A stretch of DNA of 64,000 nucleotides, from contig JAEZLR010000033.1 of NCBI GenBank assembly GCA_023415205.1, positions 1 to 64,000 of the forward strand, written 5' to 3'. The notes beneath the pieces were generated by a model. The model was given only the letters and a program-made list of their open reading frames with translations, was not told the DNA's origin and made no database searches. Origin of the DNA: Bacillota bacterium (GTDB lineage: Bacteria > Bacillota > Clostridia > DSM-8532). The translations under genes were made by a program, and so were the position numbers. Shown in pieces: positions 1-8,747 of this stretch (its first letter is position 1; each line of letters starts with the position of its first letter).

Positions 1-121
1 CCTAAGATGAGATATCCCACCTATATGGGTAAGACCCCTTGTAGACTACAAGGTTGATAGGTCGGAGGTGTAAGTGTGGTAACACATTGAGCTGACCGAT
101 ACTAATAGGTCGAGGGCTTGA
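1..121 (+). rRNA. 23S ribosomal RNA, 3' end (partial)
   Basis: The first ~120 bases match the conserved 3' terminus of bacterial 23S rRNA, including the run GACCGATACTAATAGGTCGA near its end and the closing helix with CTTGACC. The rest of the gene lies outside the window to the left. A 5S gene and a tRNA follow in the same direction, which is the usual tail of a Bacillota rRNA operon. The exact 3' end is uncertain by a few bases. Confidence 0.93.
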
Positions 122-144
122 CCAAAGATTTTGCTTGCAAAATC

Positions 145-200
145 GTGCGGTCATGCGAAAGCAACTTGCAAGCAAGTTGTGAAAGCATGAAGGAGCACAC
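145..200 (+). other. Stem-loop in the 23S-5S spacer
   Basis: The 262-base spacer between 23S and 5S holds no gene. It contains nested inverted repeats: TCATGC (151-156) with GCATGA (185-190) enclosing CAACTTGC (162-169) with GCAAGTTG (172-179). A further small hairpin, GATTTTGC/GCAAAATC, overlaps 127-144. Such spacer stems commonly form the base for RNase III or similar processing of the rRNA precursor. That role is inferred from position. Confidence 0.45.
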
Positions 201-383
201 CATCCGAAGTAGCGGAAGCGAATTGGAAGGAAAGCAAGGAAAGTCAAATGGTTAAAAACTAGAATAGTTCTCTGAAAAGAGTAACAAACGTAGTCTGTAG
301 CAGAGTTATCATTATACAGTTTTGAGGGTGTTAAAGCGTTTTGCATAAAGCACCGAAAATTGCATATTATAATTAAATAAGAA

Positions 384-502
<119 letters not shown>

Positions 503-508
503 ATATAT

Positions 509-584
509 TCCTCAATAGCTCAGCCGGTAGAGCATGCGGCTGTTAACCGCAGGGTCGTTGGTTCAAGTCCAACTTGAGGAGCCA
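509..584 (+). tRNA. tRNA-Asn (GTT)
   Basis: A 76-base cloverleaf. Acceptor stem TCCTCAA pairs with TTGAGGA, with discriminator G and an encoded CCA. The D-arm contains AGCTCAGCCGGTAGAGC. The anticodon loop CTGTTAA gives anticodon GTT (Asn), and the T-arm contains GGTTCAAGTCC. It sits 6 bases after 5S and directly before a terminator, so it is the last gene of the rRNA operon. Confidence 0.97.
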
Positions 585-620
585 AGAAAAGCGAAAAGAT
601 TATCTTTTCGCTTTTCTTCA
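584..620 (+). terminator. Terminator of the rRNA operon
   Basis: A near-perfect inverted repeat of 17 bp (584-600 with 602-618) directly after the tRNA CCA end. The 3' arm is T-rich and ends in CTTTTCTTC. No gene is seen between here and 793. Confidence 0.8.
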
Positions 621-792
621 TGTAAGAGGATAAGATATTAGAACAAGGCATGCCTTTGATGAAATAGGAATTTTGAGCAAATCAATGATTTGTACCAAAA
701 TGCTGTTGTAAACACTCGAAAGATTTGTTAAATTGAATCTATGCCCTTAAAGAGAGAATGCAGAAATAAATGAACTCAGGAAGGATATCGCT

Positions 793-2052
793 ATGTCAAG
801 AAAAGTACCGGGAAAAGTAATCTCCATTATCATGGCCGCCATGCTCCTTACCTCTTGTGGCGTAAAGCCTGGACCAGAAACAACCGCCACACCCCAGACA
901 AACTCCCCTTCTCCAACAGAGACCATAGGCGCAGAATCCCCCACAAATACTCCCGCACCTACACCTGAAGCTACTCCTGAGGCGACTCCCACACCAGAGC
1001 CCACGCCTGTCGCGAAAGAACCCGTTAAGGTGAAGGCTGTTTATATGACAGGTAATATCGCAGGTTCATCCTCAAGATTTGAACATTTTATTGAATTAGT
1101 CAATACTACTGAGCTGAATGCTTTAGTTATCGATATAAAAGAAGGAGGATTTGTGAATTATGAATCACAGGTTCCCCTTGTTAAGGAATTAAACTTATAT
1201 AAAAAACTATATAAGGTTGAAGAGATTTTAAAGAAGTGTCATGAGAATAATATTTATGTTATAGGGCGAATTGTTGTCTTTCGGGACGACGAACTGGCTA
1301 ATAAAAAGCCGGAATTTGCTATTAAAAAACCTAATGGAAGCATCTGGACTGAAGGATCACATGGTGCTTGGTCCAACCCTTACATAGACGGTGTTCAGGA
1401 TTACAATATTGCCATTGCCAAGGAAGCTGTGGAGTTAGGTTTTGATGAGATTCAATTTGACTATGTCAGATTCCCCACAGCCAAGGCCGCCGAGGTAAAT
1501 TACGGAGAGAATGTCCCTGAAAAAACAGAAGCCATCAGCAATTTCTTGAAAAGGGCCTCGGAGGAGATTAAGGCGGTTAAAGATGTTCCTGTTTCAGCCG
1601 ATATCTTTGGTATCGTTGCAGAAAGCGACAGGGACGGAAAGACCATCGGTCAGCATTTTGACCTTCTGGGCCAGCATATAGATTATATATCCCCTATGAT
1701 CTACCCTTCCCATTATGCCAATGACTCCAAAGGGTCAATGGGTAATGGTGTTGGACAAAGGATCAATGGTGTCCTGTTTACAAAACCTGATCTTGATCCC
1801 TATGGTGTTATTTATCAATCCCTCCTAAAAGTTAAGGATAGGATAGCTGCTGTTCCAGAATTTAAGGCCAATGTTCGTCCTTATTTGCAGGACTTTACTG
1901 CCAGCTATCTTCTTAAGGGATATTATCAAACCTATGGTGTGGATCAGGTGAGGGCGCAAATCCAGGCTGTTTATGATGCCGGGTATGAGGAATGGATTTT
2001 ATGGAGTGGTAAGAACCAATATACCGAAGCGGCATTGCTTCCGGAGGAATAA
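793..2052 (+). CDS. Lipoprotein, putative glycoside hydrolase (DUF4015 type)
   Basis: 419 residues. The N-terminus is a lipoprotein signal with lipobox LLTSC (Cys about residue 22). It is followed by a Pro/Thr/Glu-rich linker (about 25-75) with repeated TPE/ATPE units, then a ~340-residue domain. That domain resembles the putative glycoside hydrolase family DUF4015: beta-strand motifs ALVIDIKE, VIGRIVVF, and the acidic FDEIQFDYVRFP at about 218-229, typical of a TIM barrel with a catalytic acidic residue. It should be anchored to the outer face of the membrane. The start has an AGGAAGG ribosome site about 6 bases upstream. Substrate is unknown. The gene appears monocistronic, with a DUF362 gene 71 bases downstream. 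Confidence 0.85.
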   Translation: MSRKVPGKVISIIMAAMLLTSCGVKPGPETTATPQTNSPSPTETIGAESPTNTPAPTPEATPEATPTPEPTPVAKEPVKVKAVYMTGNIAGSSSRFEHFIELVNTTELNALVIDIKEGGFVNYESQVPLVKELNLYKKLYKVEEILKKCHENNIYVIGRIVVFRDDELANKKPEFAIKKPNGSIWTEGSHGAWSNPYIDGVQDYNIAIAKEAVELGFDEIQFDYVRFPTAKAAEVNYGENVPEKTEAISNFLKRASEEIKAVKDVPVSADIFGIVAESDRDGKTIGQHFDLLGQHIDYISPMIYPSHYANDSKGSMGNGVGQRINGVLFTKPDLDPYGVIYQSLLKVKDRIAAVPEFKANVRPYLQDFTASYLLKGYYQTYGVDQVRAQIQAVYDAGYEEWILWSGKNQYTEAALLPEE

Positions 2053-2123
2053 GCTGACCTCTTTATTCTATTGCAAAGTTAAAGCAGTTTATCGTTAAGT
2101 AATGGTGAAAGGCTGATCATGAC

Positions 2124-3269
2124 ATGCAAAAAGTTGTTATAGAAACATCCGAAAACTACAGATTTGATCGTGTTTTGCAGGCCGTTGAAAGAATCTTCGA
2201 TCAACTGGGAGGGCTTAATAGTTTTATTAAGCCCGGCATGCGAGTGGCAATAAAGCCTAATCTTCTTATGGCTAAAAAGCCGGATGATGCGGCCACGACC
2301 CATCCCCATGTGGTTAAAGCCGTAGTAAACCTTATTCATCAGGCTGGAGGCATAGCCACTATTGTGGAAAGTCCAGGTGGCCCCTATAACAGCACACTTC
2401 TTAAGAGAACGTATGCCGTAACTGGCATGGAGGCCGTAGCCACCGAAACCGGGGCTGAACTAAACTATGATCTGCGTGTTGAAAAAGTAGAGAATCCAGA
2501 GGCTAAAATCATCAAGTCCCTCAAAATTTTAAAGCCTCTCATGGATGCTGACTTGATTATCAATCTGGCTAAATTGAAAACCCACGGCATGATGGTCTAT
2601 ACCGGTGCCATTAAAAACATGTTTGGGTCCATTGCGGGATTGGAAAAGGCCGATTATCATCTGCGTATGAGTGAATATGATCGATTTGCCGATAGTCTCA
2701 TTGATATTTACTTGGCAACAAAACCCCGTGTAAATATCATTGACGGTATTATGGCCATGGAAGGTGACGGGCCGGGTTCAGGGGTACCCAAGTGGCTGGG
2801 GGTGCTGGTTGCATCTGCCGACGGATTTGCTTGTGACTATGCAGCCTTGAATATTATTAATGTAGATTATCAAAAGGTACCCGTCTTAAAAAGGGCTCAA
2901 GAGAGAGGTCTGCTTGTTCCGGAGCAGATAGAACTCGTGGGTGCTTCTGTGGAATCGGTTAAACCTGATGATTTTGATGTACCTGCCTTAAGCCGGTTAA
3001 AATCCAATTCAGGTATCGGCCTTTTGAGCTTCATAGGCAAAAGGCTGAAACCCAAACCGGTGATCCTTCATGAGGCCTGTAAGCTTTGCGGAAAGTGTAT
3101 GGAGGTTTGTCCTCCCAAGGTCATCACCCGTAATGAGGAGAACAAGCTGGTGATTGATTATAGCCAATGCATCCGTTGCTTCTGCTGCCATGAATTTTGT
3201 CCTGAAAAGGCTATTAAGATAAAAAAGAATACCCTTAACAGGCTATTTGAATACAAGCGGTTATCATAA
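2124..3269 (+). CDS. DUF362 domain protein with two 4Fe-4S ferredoxin clusters
   Basis: 381 residues. The N-terminal ~300 residues match the DUF362 family (motifs AIKPNLLM, THP, NLAKLKTHGMM, GAIKNMFG). The C-terminus carries two 4Fe-4S motifs, CKLCGKCMEVCPP and CIRCFCCHEFCPE (about residues 318-362), so it is a cytoplasmic iron-sulfur protein. The family is widespread in anaerobes, but its reaction is not established, so only a redox-linked role can be inferred. The ribosome site is weak (GAAAGG upstream of the ATG). No obvious partner is adjacent. Confidence 0.85.
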   Translation: MQKVVIETSENYRFDRVLQAVERIFDQLGGLNSFIKPGMRVAIKPNLLMAKKPDDAATTHPHVVKAVVNLIHQAGGIATIVESPGGPYNSTLLKRTYAVTGMEAVATETGAELNYDLRVEKVENPEAKIIKSLKILKPLMDADLIINLAKLKTHGMMVYTGAIKNMFGSIAGLEKADYHLRMSEYDRFADSLIDIYLATKPRVNIIDGIMAMEGDGPGSGVPKWLGVLVASADGFACDYAALNIINVDYQKVPVLKRAQERGLLVPEQIELVGASVESVKPDDFDVPALSRLKSNSGIGLLSFIGKRLKPKPVILHEACKLCGKCMEVCPPKVITRNEENKLVIDYSQCIRCFCCHEFCPEKAIKIKKNTLNRLFEYKRLS

Positions 3270-3401
3270 TAATGGCAAAAATCGACAAATAACGACATTT
3301 TCTTTAGTGAATAGATAAAATATATATTATTATTTGTGATAGCACTCCCTTTTATGGTAGAATGTTTAGGTAAATATTAGCACACAATAAGGGGTAAGCA
3401 A

Positions 3402-3875
3402 ATGAATGTAGAATATATAAATCCATTTATAGAAGCCAGCCAATCAGTACTTGTGATGATGACAGGAAGCAAACCGGAGCTAGGCCAGGTATATTTGAGA
3501 AAAACACCTTTTGAAAGTGATAATATTGCAGTATTTGTAGGTCTGACCGGAAGAATCAGAGGCCAAGTTATCATATCCTTGTCCAAGACAACCGCCCTAT
3601 CCATTGCATCGGCCATGATGGGTGGAATGCCTGTGACAGAGTTAGATGAAATATCAAAAAGCGCTATTTCGGAACTGGCCAATATGATCATGGGTAATAC
3701 GGCAACCCTTCTGGCCAGCAGAGGAATAGGGATAGAGATTACTCCGCCTTCGTTATTGGTGGGTGAGAAACTCCTTATCACACCATCAAATATGAAAACG
3801 GTTTGTGTGCCATTGGTCATAGGTGTCAATAGCATAATGGAAATAGATGTTTCCTTGGAGGATAAGGGTGCTTAA
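3402..3875 (+). CDS. cheX: CheX-like chemotaxis protein
   Basis: 157 residues, matching the CheX/CheC-like phosphatase fold. An N-terminal helix MNVEYINPFIEAS is followed by VYLRKTPFE, a strand rich in Ile/Val, and the helix ISELANMIMGNTATLLASRG. The segment ELANMIMGN corresponds to the E-x2-N phosphatase motif of the family. CheX dephosphorylates CheY-P. No other chemotaxis gene is adjacent; a CheY-like gene (36213) and a CheA-like gene (28132) lie elsewhere in the window. The ribosome site is AAGGGG. A terminator overlaps the stop codon, so the gene is monocistronic. An A+T-rich 130-base upstream region holds a likely TAGAAT -10 at 3358. Confidence 0.85.
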   Translation: MNVEYINPFIEASQSVLVMMTGSKPELGQVYLRKTPFESDNIAVFVGLTGRIRGQVIISLSKTTALSIASAMMGGMPVTELDEISKSAISELANMIMGNTATLLASRGIGIEITPPSLLVGEKLLITPSNMKTVCVPLVIGVNSIMEIDVSLEDKGA

Positions 3876-3901
3876 AAAAGATGGCGATGCCGTCTTTTTT
3901 T
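3874..3901 (+). terminator. Rho-independent terminator after cheX
   Basis: AAAAAAGATGGC pairs with GCCGTCTTTTTT (one G-T wobble) around a 3-base loop and is followed by a T-run. It begins inside the cheX stop codon. Confidence 0.85.
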
Positions 3902-4015
3902 GTATTAGCTTGTAGAGAACAGACCTTGGTATGATATAATGAGAAAAAGTGCACCATAAAAAGGATTCCATAAAACCTTGAGGCAGTTTATCCCTTGGTA
4001 TTAAGGAGTGATTCA

Positions 4016-4504
4016 GTGAAACTTAATATTGTCCTCGTAGAGCCTGAGATTCCCCAGAATACGGGGAACATTGCCAGAACCTGTGCTGCGACAGGCACAG
4101 CGCTTCATTTGGTCGGGCCCTTGGGCTTCTCAATAGATGATCGATATTTAAAAAGGGCTGGCTTGGACTATTGGCAACTCCTGGACATGACCTATTATGA
4201 GAATCTTGATGATTTTTTTAAGGCCCACCAGGGAGACCAATTCTTTTTTAGCTCCACCAAGGCTGGACATTCCTACCATGAAATCAGTTATCCCGATAAC
4301 GCCTATATCCTCTTTGGGAAGGAAACCAAAGGCCTTCCAGAATCCCTGCTGGGAGAAAACTATGATAAATGTATCCGCATACCCATGCTCGATACGATCC
4401 GTTCACTCAATTTGTCAAATTCAGTGGCTATCGTGCTTTATGAGGCGTTAAGGCAATGGGGTTTCCAGGGGATGAAGCTGGAGGGGAAGCTTAAGGAAAA
4501 GTAG
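4016..4504 (+). CDS. trmL: tRNA (cytidine(34)-2'-O)-methyltransferase TrmL
   Basis: 162 residues from the GTG at 4016. An upstream in-frame TTG at 3995 is less likely because AAGGAG (4003-4008) sits 7 bases before the GTG. It is a SPOUT methyltransferase: N-terminal LVEPEIPQNTGNIARTC, then FGKETKGLPE and IPMLDTIRSLNLSNSVAIVLYE, which form the trefoil-knot AdoMet site. It is full length for the family (~155). It methylates the wobble ribose of tRNA-Leu. A possible promoter (TTGTAG, 19 bases, TATAAT at 3935-3940) precedes it. pfk follows after 95 bases. Confidence 0.93.
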   Translation: MKLNIVLVEPEIPQNTGNIARTCAATGTALHLVGPLGFSIDDRYLKRAGLDYWQLLDMTYYENLDDFFKAHQGDQFFFSSTKAGHSYHEISYPDNAYILFGKETKGLPESLLGENYDKCIRIPMLDTIRSLNLSNSVAIVLYEALRQWGFQGMKLEGKLKEK

Positions 4505-4599
4505 CCTTTGTAAGAAGCAATTTTATGAGACATTATACTTGAATACAGATGTAGTGTGGTATAAACTCAATCCATAGGGAGAGAAAGTTAGGTAATTCA

Positions 4600-5685
4600 A
4601 TGAATGGACTTAAGAAAAAGATTGGTGTATTAACTGGCGGAGGGGATTGTCCGGGACTTAACGCCGTACTCAGAGCAATAGTGAAAACCGCCATAAATAT
4701 TTATGGCTATGAAGTCATAGGTTTTAAGGATGGCTACGAGGGGCTCATTTTTAATCGGTTTGAAAAGCTTGGGCTTGAGGATGTATCAGGCCTCATTGAC
4801 AAAGGCGGAACGATTTTAGGGACTACAAACAGCTTTGATCCTTTTAAGATGGTCATAGATTATGACGGTGAAAAACAGGAACGGGATATGGGTGACAGAA
4901 TGCTGGACACTCTGAAGATGCATGAGACCGAATGCCTTATTGTTATTGGAGGAACCAATACCATAGCCACCGCCCATAGTCTTTCAGAAAAAGGAGTTAA
5001 GGTTATTGCCGTGCCTAAAACCATAGAGAACGACATTTCAGGAACAGATATGTCCTTTGGTTTTATGACGGCAGTCAATACAGCGACACAGGCCCTTGAT
5101 AAGCTGCATTCCACTGCCGAATCCCATCATCGCGTTATGATTCTTGAGGTTATGGGTCACCATGCAGGATGGGTTGCTTTGGAATCCGGAATTGCCGGAG
5201 GAGCGGACATCATACTTATTCCTGAAATTCCTTACGATATTAATGCTGTTGCCAGAAGTATTTTGAAAAGGAAGAAATCAGGCAAGGGCTTCAGTATTAT
5301 TTGTGTCGCTGAAGGGTGTAAACCGCTTAATTCCACCCATAACAATGATGAGGGGTATGGGGATGAGTTCAAGCACAACGGTGTGGGTAATCGCATTGCT
5401 AACGAAATTGAAAAGCTGACGCAGCTTGAGGCGCGTGTAACAGTTTTGGGATACTTACAGCGCGGCGGAGAGCCGTCTCCCTTTGATCGTATCTTAACCA
5501 CTCGTCTTGGGGTTGAAGCCGTAAATCTTGCGGCTCAGGGGAACTATAACAAAATGGTAGGAATTACGAATCAGGAACTTTCTCCGGTAGAGCTCAATGA
5601 AATTGTCGGTAAGGAACGATTGGTGCCTGTTGATGGTGAACTTGTCAGAATAGCCCGAAACATGGGTGTAAGCTTCGGGGATTGA
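4600..5685 (+). CDS. pfkA: 6-phosphofructokinase family protein with altered active site
   Basis: 361 residues, full length for group III PFKs. The fold is clear: N-terminal GVLTGGGDCPGLNAV, FGFMTAVNTA, EVMGHHAGW, and VLGYLQRGGEPSPFDR. Several signature positions differ from E. coli PfkA. The GGDG/GGDD phosphate-metal motif reads GGTNT (Asp103 to Thr, 104 to Asn). The TIDND catalytic motif reads PKTIEND (base Asp127 to Glu, with the Lys typical of pyrophosphate or mixed PFKs at 124). The SAR/SSR loop is TTN (Arg72 lost). MGR is MGH, and the IQRGG region has Tyr at the His249 site. It may be a slow, re-specialised or regulatory PFK paralogue. The name is given by family, not by proven activity. 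Confidence 0.8.
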   Translation: MNGLKKKIGVLTGGGDCPGLNAVLRAIVKTAINIYGYEVIGFKDGYEGLIFNRFEKLGLEDVSGLIDKGGTILGTTNSFDPFKMVIDYDGEKQERDMGDRMLDTLKMHETECLIVIGGTNTIATAHSLSEKGVKVIAVPKTIENDISGTDMSFGFMTAVNTATQALDKLHSTAESHHRVMILEVMGHHAGWVALESGIAGGADIILIPEIPYDINAVARSILKRKKSGKGFSIICVAEGCKPLNSTHNNDEGYGDEFKHNGVGNRIANEIEKLTQLEARVTVLGYLQRGGEPSPFDRILTTRLGVEAVNLAAQGNYNKMVGITNQELSPVELNEIVGKERLVPVDGELVRIARNMGVSFGD

Positions 5686-5713
5686 TTAGACGTTTAGGGG
5701 GCTATAACCTTTT

Positions 5714-6628
5714 ATGCATACATTTAAACCCTTAACGCTGGAAGATCAGACTTTGTTTTCCAGCCTATTTGCTACGGTTAAGCCGATGGCATCTGAGTTT
5801 ACCTTTCCCTATCTCTTTATGTGGAAACGGGATTATAACTTAAGCTATCTAGTGGTTGAAGATTATCTCTTAATGATATCTGAATCCAGAGCTTATCAAC
5901 CGTTTGCCTTTTGCCCGATCTCGATGGATGGGGCCTTTCATTTAGAGAAGTTTAAGAAAGCCTTGAAAGCTATTAAGGCATATTTTGCTGAGAAAAATCT
6001 TCCCCTTTGCTTTGGCAGAGTAGAAGAAACCTGTCTGGATCAGTTAAGAATGGTCTATGGAGAAAGTATGGAGGTGGAATATCTGGATTCGGCCTCTGAT
6101 TATGTTTATCATGCCTCCGACCTTATTCAGTTGGCCGGAAAGAAATTTAGCGGAAAAAGAAACCATATCAGCCAGTTTATTCGCAAGTATGGTGATTATG
6201 AATACGTCCCTGTGGATATAGGCAATCTGGACGAGTGCAAGCGGGTGCTGGATGAATGGTGCGACAAAAATGAAAAAAGCTGTGTCCATCCTGATAACTG
6301 TGAACGTCTGGCCTGCTATGAGCTTCTTGACAACTGGAGTAGGTTTTCTTTGAGAGGAGCCCTCATTAAGGTAGACGGCCGCTTTGAAGCCTTAACAGTG
6401 GGAGAGCTTCTCAACCCAGATACGGCTGTTATCCGGATTGAAAAGGGGAATACAGAGATTCACGGCATTTATACTGTTATTAACAGGGATTTTTGCGCAC
6501 ATGAATGGCCGAATGTCAAATACATCAATCGTGAGGAAGATATGGGGATTGAAGGTCTACGGAAATCTAAACTTTCATACAATCCTGCCTTCATGGTAAG
6601 AAAGTTTTTAGTGAAGGTTCCACATTGA
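5714..6628 (+). CDS. DUF2156 domain protein
   Basis: 304 residues matching the DUF2156 family, which shares the double-GNAT fold with the C-terminal domain of lysylphosphatidylglycerol synthase MprF. Visible features are the aromatic N-terminal FTFPYLFMWKRDYN, the central SGKRNHISQFIRKYG helix (about residues 145-160), and the C-terminal GIYTVINRDF and YINREEDMGIEGLRKSK. No membrane segment is present, so it is cytosolic. The family is common in clostridia and may transfer aminoacyl or acyl groups, but the substrate is not known. It begins 28 bases after pfk, possibly in the same transcript. Confidence 0.8.
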   Translation: MHTFKPLTLEDQTLFSSLFATVKPMASEFTFPYLFMWKRDYNLSYLVVEDYLLMISESRAYQPFAFCPISMDGAFHLEKFKKALKAIKAYFAEKNLPLCFGRVEETCLDQLRMVYGESMEVEYLDSASDYVYHASDLIQLAGKKFSGKRNHISQFIRKYGDYEYVPVDIGNLDECKRVLDEWCDKNEKSCVHPDNCERLACYELLDNWSRFSLRGALIKVDGRFEALTVGELLNPDTAVIRIEKGNTEIHGIYTVINRDFCAHEWPNVKYINREEDMGIEGLRKSKLSYNPAFMVRKFLVKVPH

Positions 6629-6653
6629 CTTTAACTAACAATTTCTGTAGTAT
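6625..6653 (+). promoter_or_regulatory. Likely promoter of the purine operon
   Basis: TTGACT (6625-6630), a 17-base spacer, then TAGTAT (6648-6653), about 85 bases before purE. It overlaps the stop of the preceding gene. A stem-loop with a T-rich tail lies between this promoter and purE. Confidence 0.5.
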
Positions 6654-6678
6654 AAAACGTGAAAAAGGTCTTTTAAAT

Positions 6679-6715
6679 ATGGGTTGGTTTTCTCCAGCCC
6701 GTTTTGCATTTTTAT
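6679..6715 (+). terminator. Terminator-like hairpin ahead of purE
   Basis: GGGTTGG (6681-6687) pairs with CCAGCCC (6694-6700) with one wobble, followed by GTTTTGCATTTTT. It either ends the DUF2156 transcript or attenuates a transcript from the promoter at 6625. No recognised purine aptamer is seen in the ~20 bases between that promoter and the hairpin. Confidence 0.55.
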
Positions 6716-6739
6716 TCTATTTTAATGGAGGGTTTGACC

Positions 6740-7246
6740 ATGTCAAAACAGCCTAAAGTTGCCATCTTCATGGGCAGTGATTCCGATTTCCCTGTTATTG
6801 AAGGGTGTCTCAGGATTCTTAAGGACTTCAATGTTGAAGTTACGGCCACCGTCTGTTCTGCCCATAGAACCCCTGAAAGAGCGGCAGAATTGGCAAAAAA
6901 TGCAGAAAAAAATGGCTATGATGTCATCATTGCGGCTGCAGGAAAAGCAGCACATCTCCCTGGCGTTTTGGCAGCCTTTACCGTTCTTCCGGTGATAGGC
7001 CTTCCCATCCTTTCCTCCACTCTTGATGGCCTGGATTCCCTTCTATCCATTGTTCAGATGCCTGCCGGAATTCCCGTGGCCACGGTGGCCATTAATGGAA
7101 GTGAGAATGCGGCTTTACTGGCAGTACAGATCATGGGTGGCATCTATCCAGAATTGAGAAGCAAGATGCATGAATACAAGATAAAGATGGCCGAAGCTGT
7201 TGAAAAAAAAGATAAGCAGCTCCAGGAAAAGCTAAAGGGGATGTAG
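6740..7246 (+). CDS. purE: 5-(carboxyamino)imidazole ribonucleotide mutase / AIR carboxylase PurE
   Basis: 168 residues. It opens with the PurE motif VAIFMGSDSD, then CSAHRTPER, AHLPGVLAAFT and SLLSIVQMPAGIPVATVAI, all typical of the octameric enzyme. The ATG at 6740 has GGAGGG 7 bases upstream; further upstream codons lack a site. The usual AGGAAHLPG reads AGKAAHLPG. No purK is present here, so either the direct AIR carboxylase reaction or a purK elsewhere is needed. First gene of purE-F-M-N-H-D. Confidence 0.95.
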   Translation: MSKQPKVAIFMGSDSDFPVIEGCLRILKDFNVEVTATVCSAHRTPERAAELAKNAEKNGYDVIIAAAGKAAHLPGVLAAFTVLPVIGLPILSSTLDGLDSLLSIVQMPAGIPVATVAINGSENAALLAVQIMGGIYPELRSKMHEYKIKMAEAVEKKDKQLQEKLKGM

Positions 7247-7248
7247 TG

Positions 7249-8703
7249 ATGCATTTAAATGAAAGTGTGATCTTTAGCAGTTCCGAGGAAAAAAGCGATA
7301 GAATAAGAGAGGCCTGCGGCGTGTTCGGTGTTTGCAATGGGGACACCGTGGATGTGGCTCGTTTGACCTACTTCGGTTTATATGCCCTCCAACACCGCGG
7401 ACAGGAAAGCTGCGGAATAGCGGTAAACAATGACGGTGAAATCATGGGTCATAAGGGAATGGGCTTGGTGTCAGAGGTCTTCACCGAAAAAATCCTGGAT
7501 CGGCTGGAGGGTAAAATGGCTATTGGTCATACCCGCTACTCCACCACAGGTGCCAATTCTCTGGAAAATGCCCAGCCCCTTATTGTTAACTACAAGGCTG
7601 GGCGGCTGGCCCTGGCCCATAACGGAAACCTTGTTAACGCATCTAAAATTCGGTTTGATCTGGAGAATCAGGGAGCCATTTTCCAGACAGCCACCGACTC
7701 TGAGGTCATTGCCAATCTAATTTCACGCTACGGACTTAGGTATAAGGATCTGGAGGAGGTTCTCAAAAGAACCATGGATGTTATAGAAGGGTCCTATGCC
7801 CTGGTAATCATGACTCCCCGGCGGCTCATAGGCATAAGGGATCCCTGGGGATTAAGGCCCCTCAGTCTTGGAAAACTTAACGATTCCTATATTCTCGCTT
7901 CTGAAACTTGTGCGTTTGATGCCGTTGGCGCCAAATTCATCCGCGATGTGGAGCCCGGCGAAATTATCTTTATTGAAGAAAACACCCTAAAATCAGTCAA
8001 AACAAACCTTAATAAACCCCATAATCTTTGCATTTTCGAGCATATCTACTTTGCCAGACCGGACAGCTTTATTGATCGTGCTTCTATATACCGATCCCGC
8101 TTGGAGGCCGGTCGCCTTCTGGCTGTTGAACATCCTGCCAAGGCTGATTTGGTGGTTGGTGTTCCCGATTCAGGACTCACGGCCGCCATTGGGTTTTCTA
8201 GGCAATCAGGCATACCCTATGGGGAAGCTTTGATTAAGAACCGTTATGTGGGACGAACCTTTATACAGCCCAACCAGAAAATGCGGGAAGAGAGTGTCAA
8301 TATCAAGCTCAACGCCCTTCGTTCAGAAATTGAGGGTAAAAGAATAGTTCTCATTGATGACTCCATTGTTCGCGGAACCACAACAAAGAAAATTGTCCAA
8401 ATGCTAAAGAACTCCGGTGCAAAAGAGATTCATATGCGTATCAGTTCACCTCCGGTAAAGCATCCCTGTTTTTTTGGCATTGATATTGCCTCGAGGGAAC
8501 ACCTTATCGCTGCTCATAACAGTATAGATGTCATTAAAAAAATTATTGGTGCCGACAGTCTGGGCTATCTAAGCGTAGAGCATCTCCTAAAAACACCCAT
8601 AGGGGCCCCAGAAGGAAGTTTTTGCTGTGCCTGCTTCACCGGGCAATATCCCATGGAGGTTCCTGAACAAAGCGATAAATTTGTCCTAGACAATAAATGC
8701 TAA
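7249..8703 (+). CDS. purF: Amidophosphoribosyltransferase PurF
   Basis: 484 residues. It makes phosphoribosylamine from PRPP and glutamine, the first step of purine synthesis. A 22-residue propeptide precedes the nucleophile in REACGVFG (Cys23), as in the Bacillus-type enzyme. The NTN amidotransferase half has ALQHRGQES and GHTRYST. The transferase half has the PRPP loop VLIDDSIVRGTT. Cysteines in HPCFFGID and FCCACFTGQYP ligate the 4Fe-4S cluster of this class. The ATG at 7249 overlaps the purE stop region and is preceded by AAGGGG. Confidence 0.97.
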   Translation: MHLNESVIFSSSEEKSDRIREACGVFGVCNGDTVDVARLTYFGLYALQHRGQESCGIAVNNDGEIMGHKGMGLVSEVFTEKILDRLEGKMAIGHTRYSTTGANSLENAQPLIVNYKAGRLALAHNGNLVNASKIRFDLENQGAIFQTATDSEVIANLISRYGLRYKDLEEVLKRTMDVIEGSYALVIMTPRRLIGIRDPWGLRPLSLGKLNDSYILASETCAFDAVGAKFIRDVEPGEIIFIEENTLKSVKTNLNKPHNLCIFEHIYFARPDSFIDRASIYRSRLEAGRLLAVEHPAKADLVVGVPDSGLTAAIGFSRQSGIPYGEALIKNRYVGRTFIQPNQKMREESVNIKLNALRSEIEGKRIVLIDDSIVRGTTTKKIVQMLKNSGAKEIHMRISSPPVKHPCFFGIDIASREHLIAAHNSIDVIKKIIGADSLGYLSVEHLLKTPIGAPEGSFCCACFTGQYPMEVPEQSDKFVLDNKC

Positions 8704-8747
8704 GCGTTAAAAACAGAACAAATATGTAGAAAGGTTTGGTTAAAGGA

